Source: an uncultured Polaribacter sp. (GTDB taxonomy: Bacteria; Bacteroidota; Bacteroidia; Flavobacteriales; Flavobacteriaceae). Taken from it: DNA of 33,024 bases. Location: NCBI GenBank assembly GCA_913020555.1, contig CAJWAC010000019.1:1-33024 (forward strand), given 5' to 3'. A program made the position numbers and the translations under genes. Below are positions 26,701 to 33,024 of this stretch, piece after piece. Every line of letters starts with the position of its first letter. The stretch's first letter is position 1. Under the pieces are notes generated by a model. That model was not told the origin of the DNA, did no database searches, and saw only the letters and a list, made by a program, of their open reading frames with translations.

Positions 26701-26713
26701 AAAACAAATAACT

Positions 26714-27241
26714 ATGAAATCAATAAAAAGAATATTAGTATTATTAATTACAATCTCTTTTATAAATTGTAATGACAGTGACAATTCCCCATCATATCCC
26801 TTAAACTACGAAAATATTGCTGGTTTGTATGGCATTGAGAGCTTGAAGGCAGATGTCCAAACAACTATTAGTGTTAGTGGAATTCCTGTTACGGCAAGTG
26901 CCAATGCTGTTGGTGATACTTTTCAAGTTGATATGATTATAAATGCAGACAGAACTTACTCCATTAATGGAGAATATAGAATTATTACTACAACTAGAAT
27001 TCCTGGAACATCCCCATTAACAGAAGAAGAGATTGTAGTTGTTGATGAAGATGGAACTTATGTAATTAATGAAAATTCAATTAATTTTACAGACCCTAAT
27101 GCAGAATTTTTAACCGGAGTATTAAATGTAACTGTATTTAATGAAGATAGTTTTACTCTTGCTCAAGAGCTTGAAGAATCAGACTCATCTACAAACACAT
27201 CTGTATCCGCTGACCTAGCTGTAGGTTTTATAAGAAAATAA
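26714..27241 (+). CDS. Predicted lipoprotein of unknown function
   Basis: A 175-residue exported lipoprotein. MKSIKRILVLLITISFINC is a typical signal peptide ending at a lipobox Cys19, followed by an acidic NDSDNS linker that in Bacteroidetes often goes with surface export. The mature part is Thr/Ser/Asn-rich and beta-like, with two motifs of lipocalin-like domain style (YENIAGLYGIESL; DRTYSINGEYRI). I cannot name a family. ATG 26714 is used; the frame is open further back into queD, but only this start gives a signal peptide. It lies 13 bases after queD and is probably co-transcribed. Confidence 0.75.
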   Translation: MKSIKRILVLLITISFINCNDSDNSPSYPLNYENIAGLYGIESLKADVQTTISVSGIPVTASANAVGDTFQVDMIINADRTYSINGEYRIITTTRIPGTSPLTEEEIVVVDEDGTYVINENSINFTDPNAEFLTGVLNVTVFNEDSFTLAQELEESDSSTNTSVSADLAVGFIRK

Positions 27242-27266
27242 AACTAGAAGTTATAAAAAGTCTTTA

Positions 27267-27896
27267 TTATTTTCCATTAAAAGTATTCATTGTATTGGCT
27301 AAACCAGCTGTACCAAAAGAGGTTATTACTTTTGCTGAAGTTGGTAAACGCTCTATTAACTGACTGGTTTCTTCTTTACTCCATTTACCCAAAACATAAT
27401 CTACCTGACGCCCTTTAGCGTAGTCAGCTCCAACACCAAATCTAAATCTTGGGTATTTGTTTGTTCCTAATTTTTCTTGAATATCTTTTAAACCGTTGTG
27501 ACCTCCATCACTTCCTTTTGCTTTTAGACGAACTGTACCAAAATCTATATTAAGATCATCTGTAACTACTAAAATATTTTCTATGCCTACTTTTTCTTTT
27601 TGCATCCAATATTTTACAGATTTCCCACTTAAATTCATATAGGTACTAGGTTTTAAAAGTATAAAAGTTCTCCCTTTAAACCTAAAATTGGTAATATCTC
27701 CTAATTTTTCTGTTTGAAAGCTTACTTCGTGCTCATCAGCAACCTCGTCTAGGATTTTAAAACCAATATTGTGACGTGTATCTGTATATTTATCACCAAT
27801 ATTGCCTAAACCTATTATTAAAAATTTCTTCATTAATTCTTCTTTAGATACTTTTTTGTCACCAAATATTCGAATTATAAATGACTTTAAATTCAT
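27267..27896 (-). CDS. pth: Peptidyl-tRNA hydrolase
   Basis: Frees tRNA from peptidyl-tRNA that drops off the ribosome. Catalytic His42 lies in TRHNIGF (His21 if the second Met is the start, matching His20 in E. coli); Asn32 is in GLGNIG. VTDDLNIDFG and GSDGGHNGLK complete the active site. Two starts are possible: Met1 at 27896 gives a 21-residue lead (MNLKSFIIRIFGDKKVSKEE and one more residue), while Met22 at 27833 begins MKKFLIIGLGN, the classical N-terminus. A -7 box sits only four bases before the first ATG, so the transcript would be almost leaderless from Met1. It ends 26 bases from the lipoprotein gene, tail-to-tail. Confidence 0.95.
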   Translation of the reverse strand: MNLKSFIIRIFGDKKVSKEELMKKFLIIGLGNIGDKYTDTRHNIGFKILDEVADEHEVSFQTEKLGDITNFRFKGRTFILLKPSTYMNLSGKSVKYWMQKEKVGIENILVVTDDLNIDFGTVRLKAKGSDGGHNGLKDIQEKLGTNKYPRFRFGVGADYAKGRQVDYVLGKWSKEETSQLIERLPTSAKVITSFGTAGLANTMNTFNGK

Positions 27897-27900
27897 ACTT

Positions 27901-27908
27901 CAAAAATA
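27901..27908 (-). promoter_or_regulatory. pth promoter -7 box
   Basis: The minus strand reads TATTTTTG, an exact match. Transcription would start at or within the first possible pth ATG (27894-27896). Confidence 0.45.
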
Positions 27909-27949
27909 AGAAGAAATATACTTATTAACTTGTTGTTTAAATTTGACAT

Positions 27950-27983
27950 AAAAAAAGCGTTACAATTTGTAACGCTTTTTAAA
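27950..27983 (-). terminator. Rho-independent terminator of prs-rplY
   Basis: AAAAAGCGTTAC (27952-27963) and GTAACGCTTTTT (27969-27980) form a 12-bp perfect stem with a 5-base loop. The flanking A and T runs would let it work in both directions. It lies 20 bases after the rplY stop. Confidence 0.85.
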
Positions 27984-27999
27984 ATTATGAATTTATGAC

Positions 28000-28584
28000 T
28001 TATTCTGCAGCTTCAGCCTCATCTTCTTCAGAAACGGTTGCATTACGCGAAGTTCTTACTTGCACAACTACAGTATTATCTGGGTGCATGAACGTATAAT
28101 CATCACTTTTTAAAGATGTAACAAATAATTTATTTCCAATTTTTAACTTAGAAATATCTGCTGTTATAAAATCTGGTAAGTTAGCTGGTGTAGCTTTTAC
28201 TTTTAACTTACGATTTGTAAAACGCAAAGACCCTCCATTTAAAACCCCTGGAGAAGTACCCGTTAATTTTACAGGAATATTCATTGTAATTTCTCTATCA
28301 TCAAATAATTGATAGAAATCTACATGTAAGATTTTATCAGTTACTGGGTGAAATTGAATGTCTTGTAAAATTGCACTAATTTTTTGTCCATCAACATTAA
28401 TACTTGCGGTATACACATTTGGAGTATACACCAAGTTTTTAAACGCTTTTTCTTCTGCTGAAAAGTGTATTGGTTGTTCTCCTCCGTATATAACGCAAGG
28501 AACCATTCCAGCATTACGTAAGGCTTTAGTAGCTACTTTGCCCACGCTTTCTCTTTTTGATCCTTTAATTGTAATTGATTTCAT
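28000..28584 (-). CDS. rplY: 50S ribosomal protein L25/general stress protein Ctc
   Basis: Binds 5S rRNA in the large subunit. This is the long Ctc/TL5 form of 194 aa with two parts: the L25 domain (about 1-90, beginning with [20 protein letters not shown] and VPCVIYGG) and the beta-rich C-terminal TL5 domain (about 95-180). It ends in an acidic tail (EEDEAEAAE). The gene starts 16 bases after prs, an old conserved pairing, and is followed by a strong terminator. Confidence 0.95.
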   Translation of the reverse strand: MKSITIKGSKRESVGKVATKALRNAGMVPCVIYGGEQPIHFSAEEKAFKNLVYTPNVYTASINVDGQKISAILQDIQFHPVTDKILHVDFYQLFDDREITMNIPVKLTGTSPGVLNGGSLRFTNRKLKVKATPANLPDFITADISKLKIGNKLFVTSLKSDDYTFMHPDNTVVVQVRTSRNATVSEEDEAEAAE

Positions 28585-28600
28585 TACTTTTTATTATAAT

Positions 28601-29542
28601 TTACATTAAAAATTTACCACTAATTGACGTGTTATCCTGTACTTTATGCATAACATCAGCAAATAATGGCGCGCAAGATACAACTTTTATTTTAGAAGTC
28701 TTCTTTTTTAAAGGAATGGTATCTGAAACAATTAACTCTGTTAATGCCGAATTTTCAATTTTCTCGTAAGCCCCTCCTGATAATATTGGGTGAGTACAAA
28801 TTGCTCTTACGCTTAAAGCTCCTCTTTCTTTCATTAAATTAGCTGCATGTGCTAATGTACCTCCTGTATCAATCATATCATCTACCAAAATCACATTTTT
28901 GCCTTCAACATCTCCAATTAACTCCATATGGCCAATTACGTTTGCCTTTTTACGTTGCTTATAACAAATTACAACATCTGAAAGCAAATGCTTAGAATAG
29001 GCATAAGCTCTTTTTGAACCACCCATGTCAGGCGATGCAATTGTTAAATTATCTAACTTTAAACTTTCTATATATGGCATAAAAATAGTAGATGCAAACA
29101 AATGGTCTACAGGTTTTTCAAAAAATCCTTGAATTTGATCTGCATGCAAATCCATTGTCATAATTCTTGTTGCTCCTGCAGATTCTAAAAGCTTTGCTAC
29201 TAATTTTGCTCCAATGGCAACTCTAGGTTTATCTTTTCTATCTTGTCTAGCCCAACCAAAATAGGGCATAACTGCTGTAATATGTCTTGCAGAAGCTCTT
29301 TTTGCAGCGTCACACATCAATAACATTTCCATTAAATTGTCTGCATTTGGAAATGTAGAACCAATAATGAAAACTCGCCTACCCCTTACAGATTCTTCAA
29401 AAGCCGGTTGAAACTCTCCATCACTAAAATAAGTTGTTATTACGTTTCCCAATTCTGTGTTATATTCCTTAGCTATATTTTCAGCTAAAACTGTACTCTG
29501 TCTGCATCCAAAAAGTTTTGGTGCAAGTTGACTAGTTGTCAT
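28601..29542 (-). CDS. prs: Ribose-phosphate pyrophosphokinase
   Basis: Makes PRPP from ribose-5-phosphate and ATP for nucleotide, His and Trp synthesis; it feeds Upp, also in this window. The ATP-binding flexible loop is YFGWARQDRKDKPR (94-107). The metal site DLHADQIQGFF (131-141) and the PRPP loop VDDMIDTGGT (220-229) are intact. Length is 313 aa, normal for class I enzymes. It is the first gene of prs-rplY with an exact -7 box upstream. Confidence 0.96.
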   Translation of the reverse strand: MTTSQLAPKLFGCRQSTVLAENIAKEYNTELGNVITTYFSDGEFQPAFEESVRGRRVFIIGSTFPNADNLMEMLLMCDAAKRASARHITAVMPYFGWARQDRKDKPRVAIGAKLVAKLLESAGATRIMTMDLHADQIQGFFEKPVDHLFASTIFMPYIESLKLDNLTIASPDMGGSKRAYAYSKHLLSDVVICYKQRKKANVIGHMELIGDVEGKNVILVDDMIDTGGTLAHAANLMKERGALSVRAICTHPILSGGAYEKIENSALTELIVSDTIPLKKKTSKIKVVSCAPLFADVMHKVQDNTSISGKFLM

Positions 29543-29577
29543 AAAATAAGGTTTTTTGTTGTGTTGTTGTTCGTTTA

Positions 29578-29585
29578 CAAAAGTA
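29578..29585 (-). promoter_or_regulatory. prs-rplY promoter -7 box
   Basis: The minus strand reads TACTTTTG, an exact TAnnTTTG match, 35 bases before the prs ATG. No -33 TTTG is seen. Confidence 0.5.
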
Positions 29586-29643
29586 AAAATTAATTGTTGA
29601 GTGTGAAATTAAATTTTCTACTTTAAAAACTAAAAATATTTAG

Positions 29644-29651
29644 TAGATTTG
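29644..29651 (+). promoter_or_regulatory. tRNA-Leu promoter -7 box
   Basis: TAGATTTG is an exact TAnnTTTG match, 18 bases before the first base of the tRNA. Confidence 0.5.
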
Positions 29652-29669
29652 CAAACCAATTTGGTTTAG

Positions 29670-29751
29670 GCTCAAGTGGCGGAATTGGTAGACGCGCTGG
29701 ATTCAAAATCCAGTTCTTTCGAGAGTGTGGGTTCGATTCCCACCTTGAGTA
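29670..29751 (+). tRNA. tRNA-Leu (anticodon CAA)
   Basis: An 82-base class II tRNA. Acceptor GCTCAAG (29670-29676) pairs with CTTGAGT (29744-29750), with G1-U72 as the closing pair. The D stem is GCG/CGC. The anticodon stem CTGGA/TCCAG encloses loop TTCAAAA, so the anticodon is CAA at 29704-29706 and reads UUG. The long variable arm (TCT-TTCG-AGA) marks a Leu or Ser type. The T arm is GTGGG-TTCGATT-CCCAC. Discriminator A is at 29751. CCA is not encoded and must be added. It reads the codon TTG, which is also used here as a start codon. Confidence 0.96.
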
Positions 29752-29757
29752 CAAAAG

Positions 29758-29806
29758 AAAACCTCAATTTATTGATATTCATTAATTTGAGGTTTTTTAT
29801 TTTTAT
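29758..29806 (+). terminator. Rho-independent terminator after tRNA-Leu
   Basis: AAACCTCAA (29759-29767) pairs with TTGAGGTTT (29787-29795) and is followed by a T run (to about 29806). The loop is long (19 bases) but AT-rich and partly pairable. Confidence 0.7.
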
Positions 29807-30329
29807 AATTTGTACGATTTCTGTTTTGTGTATAAAAAAGAAAGTTGTTTCAAGGCTTCATTTCGTGAATTACTCCAAATAGCTACCAATATTAGAATAC
29901 CTGCCTTGTAATTACCAACTTTTTAAACTTTGGGTATTAGTAATCTTATTTTGTTATTGACTTATAAGTAAACTCCACAGAAAATTAGTCAGCTAGCCAA
30001 AAACAACCAGGGTTATTATTTTGTAATGTTGGTTTGTAATCTCTTATTTTTAGTTATATCTAATTACCCGTTTTAGGACTTTGAACTGGATGAAATTCAA
30101 AATGGTAGTTGAGAATTAAAAGATAAAAGTACATAGGTATTGACCTTCTATTTGAAATAGATATTATAGATAACGATACGTTTATGGTAACTGAAGAATA
30201 AGGAGAAAAAAGGAAATTTGGGTTCGTGACGTTAAATCAATGGTGGATTCATTTTATTTTTTTTTATAAAGAATACCTGTTGTAGTTTTTTAAAATAGCT
30301 GTGTTTACAAAACTGTTGAAAAAAACAAA
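29807..30329. other. Gene-free stretch between tRNA-Leu and the lacI-type gene
   Basis: About 520 bases with frequent stops in all frames. I see no conserved protein remnant, no RNA gene, no transposon end and no clear hairpin. Overlap of the tRNA 3' end and any direct repeat further on (attachment-site sign) was looked for and not found. Confidence 0.5.
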
Positions 30330-31388
30330 TTAAATTGACTTAGGTTTCTTTAGGTTTTTAGAATTAGTTTTTTGGGAAGATTCTCTAATAATTAATTTAG
30401 CATCTAAAATTATCTTATTTAAACTGTAATTTAAACTGCCTTGCTTGGAATATTCTAAAAAAGTTTCGGCCGCAATTCTTCCTATTTGAGAACTATGTTG
30501 ATCAACACTTGAAATTTTTGGAGATACCATATCTGTAAAAGGCTCATCTCCAAAACCTACCAAAGCAATAGTACTAGGCACTTCTATATTTTTTTCTTTT
30601 AATACTTCCAACGCACCTAATGCTGCATAATCACTAGCAATATACACAGCGTCTGGTCTATTTTGCAACTCGAGAAGTTGAAGCATTTTCTTCCTCCCGT
30701 CTTCAATTGTTAAACTGCTTTCTAATAGCATTTTTTTGTTAAAAGGCAGGTCATGCTTTTTTAAAGCATCTTCATAACCTCTAATTCTATTATTATATAT
30801 TCTAGTATGCTTAAAGCCACCAATATGCGCAATCCTTTTGCAACCTTGTTCTACTAAATGGTCAACTATTCTATGACTGCTATCATAATCATCAATTCCA
30901 ATATAATCAACATTCAAGTCATTTTCACCTCTATCAAATGTAATTAAAGGTATTCCTGCATTTTTAACTTTTTCATAATAATCTAAATTTACAGTTTCGT
31001 TTGCCATGGAGGCAATAATGCCATCAACTTGGGTAAATAACAAAGCATTAATATTAGCACATTCTTTTTTGTAAGACTCATTAGAATGTGTAATAATAAT
31101 ATTGTAACCTTCTTTATTCAAGACTTCTTCAATATTTTGAATGACTGATGAGAAATAATTACTGTTCGTTTTTGGCACAATTACACCAACTAATTTACTT
31201 TTTCCACTTCTTAGCGCACTTGCTAAATAATTGGGTTGATAATTTAGATTTTGGGCAACTTGTTTTACCGCTTTTTTTGTTTTTTCGCTAATTCTAGGGT
31301 CGTTATGTAGTGCTTTAGAAACAGCAGCGGCAGATATATTTAATACATTTGCAATATCTTTTATAGTCGTTTTACTTTTTTTTGTCAA
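30330..31388 (-). CDS. LacI-family transcriptional regulator of the KDG/uronate genes
   Basis: A 352-residue repressor. The N-terminal helix-turn-helix is TIKDIANVLNISAAAVSKAL (8-27). The hinge helix follows (NYQPNYLASALRSGKSKLVG, 49-68), then a periplasmic-binding-protein-like ligand domain to about 335. The start is TTG 31388: no ATG exists upstream before an in-frame stop, and the next Met is far inside the ligand domain. It is divergent from kdgK, with two AAACGTTT palindromes in the 150 bases between. One overlaps its own predicted start site, so autoregulation is likely. The effector is probably KDG, KDPG or a uronate oligomer (inference from the neighbours). Confidence 0.9.
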   Translation of the reverse strand: MTKKSKTTIKDIANVLNISAAAVSKALHNDPRISEKTKKAVKQVAQNLNYQPNYLASALRSGKSKLVGVIVPKTNSNYFSSVIQNIEEVLNKEGYNIIITHSNESYKKECANINALLFTQVDGIIASMANETVNLDYYEKVKNAGIPLITFDRGENDLNVDYIGIDDYDSSHRIVDHLVEQGCKRIAHIGGFKHTRIYNNRIRGYEDALKKHDLPFNKKMLLESSLTIEDGRKKMLQLLELQNRPDAVYIASDYAALGALEVLKEKNIEVPSTIALVGFGDEPFTDMVSPKISSVDQHSSQIGRIAAETFLEYSKQGSLNYSLNKIILDAKLIIRESSQKTNSKNLKKPKSI

Positions 31389-31404
31389 ATTTATATATAT
31401 TTGC

Positions 31405-31416
31405 TTAAACGTTTAA
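31405..31416. promoter_or_regulatory. Operator O1 (lacI-proximal), palindrome
   Basis: TTAAACGTTTAA is a perfect 12-bp palindrome with the central CG typical of LacI-family sites. It begins two bases downstream of the lacI -7 box, on the predicted start of transcription. Confidence 0.7.
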
Positions 31417-31417
31417 A

Positions 31418-31425
31418 CAAATATA
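31418..31425 (-). promoter_or_regulatory. lacI-type gene promoter -7 box
   Basis: The minus strand reads TATATTTG, an exact match. TTTTG (plus CAAAA at 31445-31449) lies 19 bases upstream as a -33 element. The operator O1 follows directly. Confidence 0.6.
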
Positions 31426-31489
31426 CTGTTTCATTCAGAACAATCAAAATAATCATCAAATTGAAAGTTTTGATTTTTTTATAATGTAA

Positions 31490-31507
31490 TGGTTAAACGT
31501 TTAACCA
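31490..31507. promoter_or_regulatory. Operator O2 (kdgK-proximal), 18-bp palindrome
   Basis: TGGTTAAACGTTTAACCA is a perfect 18-bp palindrome, the same core as O1 with longer arms. Its centre is 88 bp from that of O1. It lies 31 bases upstream of the kdgK ATG. A weak -7 box (AAGTTTTG, 31465-31472) just before it would put the operator in the early transcribed region. Confidence 0.8.
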
Positions 31508-31538
31508 AATTAAACTAACAAATTAATATTTATAAAAA

Positions 31539-32585
31539 ATGGGAAAAGTAGTAACATTTGGGGAAATCATGTTAAGATTAGCCCCTCAAGGATTTTTAAG
31601 ATTTTCACAGGCTAATAATTTTGATGTTGTTTATGGTGGAGGAGAATCTAACGTGGCAGTTTCTTTGGCAAATTATGGTGTTGATGTAGATTTTGTAACA
31701 CGTTTACCAAAAAATGATATTGGAGAGTGTGCAATGATGGAAATGCGTAAAAGAGGTGTTAATGTAAACAAGACAGTTTGGGGAGGAGATCGTTTAGGAA
31801 TTTATTTTCTTGAAACAGGAGCTGTTTCTAGAGGTTCTAAAGTTGTTTATGATCGTGCTCATTCTGCAATTGCAGAAATAAAACTAGGAATGATTGATTG
31901 GGATACTGTTTTTGAAGGTGTTGAATGGTTTCATTGGACAGGAATTACTCCGGCAATTTCTCAAGGTGCGGCAGATGTTTGTTTAGAAGCTGTAAAAGTG
32001 GCTAGCTCAAAAGGAGTAACAATTTCAACAGATTTAAATTATAGAGCAAAACTTTGGAAATATTGTGATGATTCACATAGAGAGAAAATAATGACAGAAA
32101 TCACATCGTATTGTGATATTATTTTAGGAAACGAAGAAGATGCAGAAAAGCATTTCGGAATTCATCCAGAAGGTTTAGATGTACATAAACATGGACATGA
32201 TTTAAAAGCTGAGGCTTTTTTATCAGTATGTAAACAAATGATGGAGAAATTTCCAAGAGCTAAAAAAGTAATCACAACTTTAAGAGGATCTATTTCTGCT
32301 TCACATAATACTTGGGCTGGAGTTTTATATGATGGTTCTAAAATGTACGAAACACGTCAATATCAAATTACTGATATTGTAGATAGAGTTGGTGGTGGAG
32401 ATTCTTTTATGGGAGGATTAATTTACGGGTTATTAAAATATCCTAAAGACGATCAAAATGCTTTAGATTTTGCAGTTGCAGCCTCTTGTTTAAAACATAC
32501 AATTAAAGGAGATGCTAACTTAGTAACTTTTGCAGAAGTAGAAAAATTAATGGGAGGTGATGCTTCAGGGCGTGTAGCAAGATAA
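31539..32585 (+). CDS. kdgK: 2-keto-3-deoxygluconate kinase (PfkB family sugar kinase)
   Basis: Phosphorylates 2-keto-3-deoxygluconate (KDG) to KDPG, a step in pectin, alginate and hexuronate breakdown. The N-terminal PfkB part shows GEIMLRLAP and YGGGESNVAVSLANYG. The substrate lid region GIYFLETGAVSRGSKVVYDR is highly characteristic of KDG kinases. The C-terminal PfkB signature DRVGGGDSFMGG holds the catalytic base Asp288. Length of 348 aa is normal. The gene starts 31 bases after operator O2 and is followed 11 bases later by the aldolase, so it is a KDG-to-pyruvate operon under the divergent LacI protein. Confidence 0.92.
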   Translation: MGKVVTFGEIMLRLAPQGFLRFSQANNFDVVYGGGESNVAVSLANYGVDVDFVTRLPKNDIGECAMMEMRKRGVNVNKTVWGGDRLGIYFLETGAVSRGSKVVYDRAHSAIAEIKLGMIDWDTVFEGVEWFHWTGITPAISQGAADVCLEAVKVASSKGVTISTDLNYRAKLWKYCDDSHREKIMTEITSYCDIILGNEEDAEKHFGIHPEGLDVHKHGHDLKAEAFLSVCKQMMEKFPRAKKVITTLRGSISASHNTWAGVLYDGSKMYETRQYQITDIVDRVGGGDSFMGGLIYGLLKYPKDDQNALDFAVAASCLKHTIKGDANLVTFAEVEKLMGGDASGRVAR

Positions 32586-32596
32586 ATTTTAAAAAA

Positions 32597-32980
32597 ATGG
32601 CACAATATTCAAGATTAGAGGTAGCACAGGTTATGAAAAATACAGGATTAGTTCCTTTATTTTTTAATAGCGATATAGAAAAAAGTAAAAAAGTTTTAAA
32701 AGCTTGTTATGATGGCGGAGCTAGATTATTAGAATTTACCGCTCGTGGAGACTTTGCTTTAGAAGTTTTTGCACAATTAACAAAGTACGCCATTTCAGAA
32801 TTACCAGGAATGATTATGGGAGTTGGTTCTGTAACAGATGCAGCAGCAGCTTCACTATACATGCAAAATGGAGCTAATTTTATTGTTACTCCAGTTTTCA
32901 TTTGCAAAAATATTGCCGAGTTATCATTAATAGCACATGCAGTATTTGTTGAAGTTTCACCAGGATCTATAGTATATTGA
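32597..32980 (+). CDS. eda: KDPG/KHG aldolase, N-terminal half (frame broken near the window end)
   Basis: Class I aldolase that splits KDPG to pyruvate and glyceraldehyde-3-phosphate. Residues 1-101 fit the family well: TGLVPLFF, the Glu46 region GGARLLEFTARG, GMIMGVGSVTDAAAA and NGANFIVTPVF. From about base 32900 similarity stops. The expected continuation, a short loop, SPGC/SPGxxT, then the Schiff-base lysine in a KLFPG-like motif, is missing, and the frame ends at 32980 after 127 residues instead of about 210-220. As it stands the product cannot be active. A real truncation, a rearrangement or an assembly join is possible. Linkage to kdgK (11-base gap) supports the assignment. Confidence 0.75.
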   Translation: MAQYSRLEVAQVMKNTGLVPLFFNSDIEKSKKVLKACYDGGARLLEFTARGDFALEVFAQLTKYAISELPGMIMGVGSVTDAAAASLYMQNGANFIVTPVFICKNIAELSLIAHAVFVEVSPGSIVY

Positions 32981-33024
32981 TTACCATCTAAAGTTAAATA
33001 ATCTAACATTTTTTTTGCAACTCT
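32900..33024 (-). other. Terminal segment unlike eda, open on the minus strand
   Basis: Beyond the point where aldolase similarity ends, the minus strand reads without a stop from the window edge (RVAKKMLDYLTLDGNQYTI and on to SAIFLQ). The composition looks like coding sequence. On the plus strand the same bases give only an unlikely tail and stops. I do not recognise the family. It may be a piece of a different gene joined here. Confidence 0.35.

Noticed and set aside
29676-29882. 68-residue plus-strand reading frame (MAELVDALDSKS...)
   Set aside because: It reads through the tRNA-Leu gene and its terminator; this is a well-known false frame produced by Leu/Ser tRNAs.
29670-30329. tRNA-borne integrated element
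   Set aside because: No integrase, no direct repeat of the tRNA 3' end and no compositional break; only an empty stretch is seen.
31461-31485. Sigma70-like TTGAAA...TATAAT before kdgK
   Set aside because: The spacer is only 13 bases and Bacteroidetes use a different promoter consensus; likely chance in AT-rich DNA.
32707-33009. Minus-strand 100-residue frame antisense to eda
   Set aside because: The part below about 32900 is just antisense to a well-supported aldolase. Only the outermost part is kept, as a possible foreign segment.
1-33024. CRISPR arrays, toxin-antitoxin pairs, phage-defence cassettes
   Set aside because: No regularly spaced repeats, Cas-like proteins, nuclease/helicase defence genes or typical toxin-antitoxin pairs were seen. 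The 8783/9530 pair lacks features of a toxin and antitoxin.

Overview
The window looks like chromosomal DNA from a marine-type member of the Flavobacteriaceae (Bacteroidetes), close to Polaribacter or Tenacibaculum. The signs are strong AT richness, a GldH gliding lipoprotein, flavobacterial-only small families (DUF6341/DUF6427-like), Bacteroidetes-type -7 boxes (TAnnTTTG) in front of many genes, and the flavobacterial forms of MutS, Pth, L25/Ctc and the Asp-box propeller protein. The genus is an inference. Most of the window is ordinary core genome, with no phage, IS element or CRISPR array.

Layout. (1) 1-3079, minus strand: a compact ricT-gldH-PBP1A operon. Its genes overlap or abut, and the PBP gene runs off the left edge. 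(2) 3395-5121, minus: superoxide dismutase with a clear terminator, then class 1 fructose-1,6-bisphosphatase. (3) 5293-9907, plus: a GNAT acetyltransferase, DNA polymerase I, and a little-known pair made of a membrane protein with a WHxH motif and a Cys/Gly tail plus a 125-residue orphan. (4) 10087-13635, plus: a large exported Asp-box (VPS10/BNR-like) propeller protein and a small HpaF-like tautomerase. (5) 13750-16981: a SpoU-family RNA methyltransferase divergent from mutS. (6) 17014-20598: manA; then DUF6341-like and trmB on the minus strand, divergent from a DUF6427-like membrane protein; then upp. (7) 20749-27241, plus: an EamA transporter, yicC-gmk-nadD, an M23 peptidase overlapping a GH3 enzyme by one base, queD and a lipoprotein. 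(8) 27267-29542, minus: pth and the prs-rplY operon. (9) tRNA-Leu(CAA) with a terminator, then about 520 bases without a gene. (10) 30330-33024: a LacI-family regulator divergent from kdgK and a KDPG aldolase, with two AAACGTTT palindromes between them. This is the start of a uronate (2-keto-3-deoxygluconate) catabolic locus.

How the genes work together. The right end is a small regulatory module. The LacI protein probably represses itself through a palindrome at its own start site and kdgK-eda through a perfect 18-bp palindrome. KdgK phosphorylates KDG, and the aldolase would split KDPG to pyruvate and glyceraldehyde-3-phosphate. However, the aldolase frame loses family similarity about 125 bases before the window ends and lacks its Schiff-base lysine. 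The last stretch reads better as coding on the opposite strand, so a rearrangement or chimeric join there deserves checking.

Start codons. At least four genes appear to start with TTG: lacI, trmB, mutS and the M23 peptidase. For M23 and mutS the position of the -7 box helps decide the start. I did not find a convincing new defence or mobile system. The least explained coding content is the 8783-9907 gene pair, the divergent DUF6341/DUF6427-like pair, and the right-hand terminal segment.
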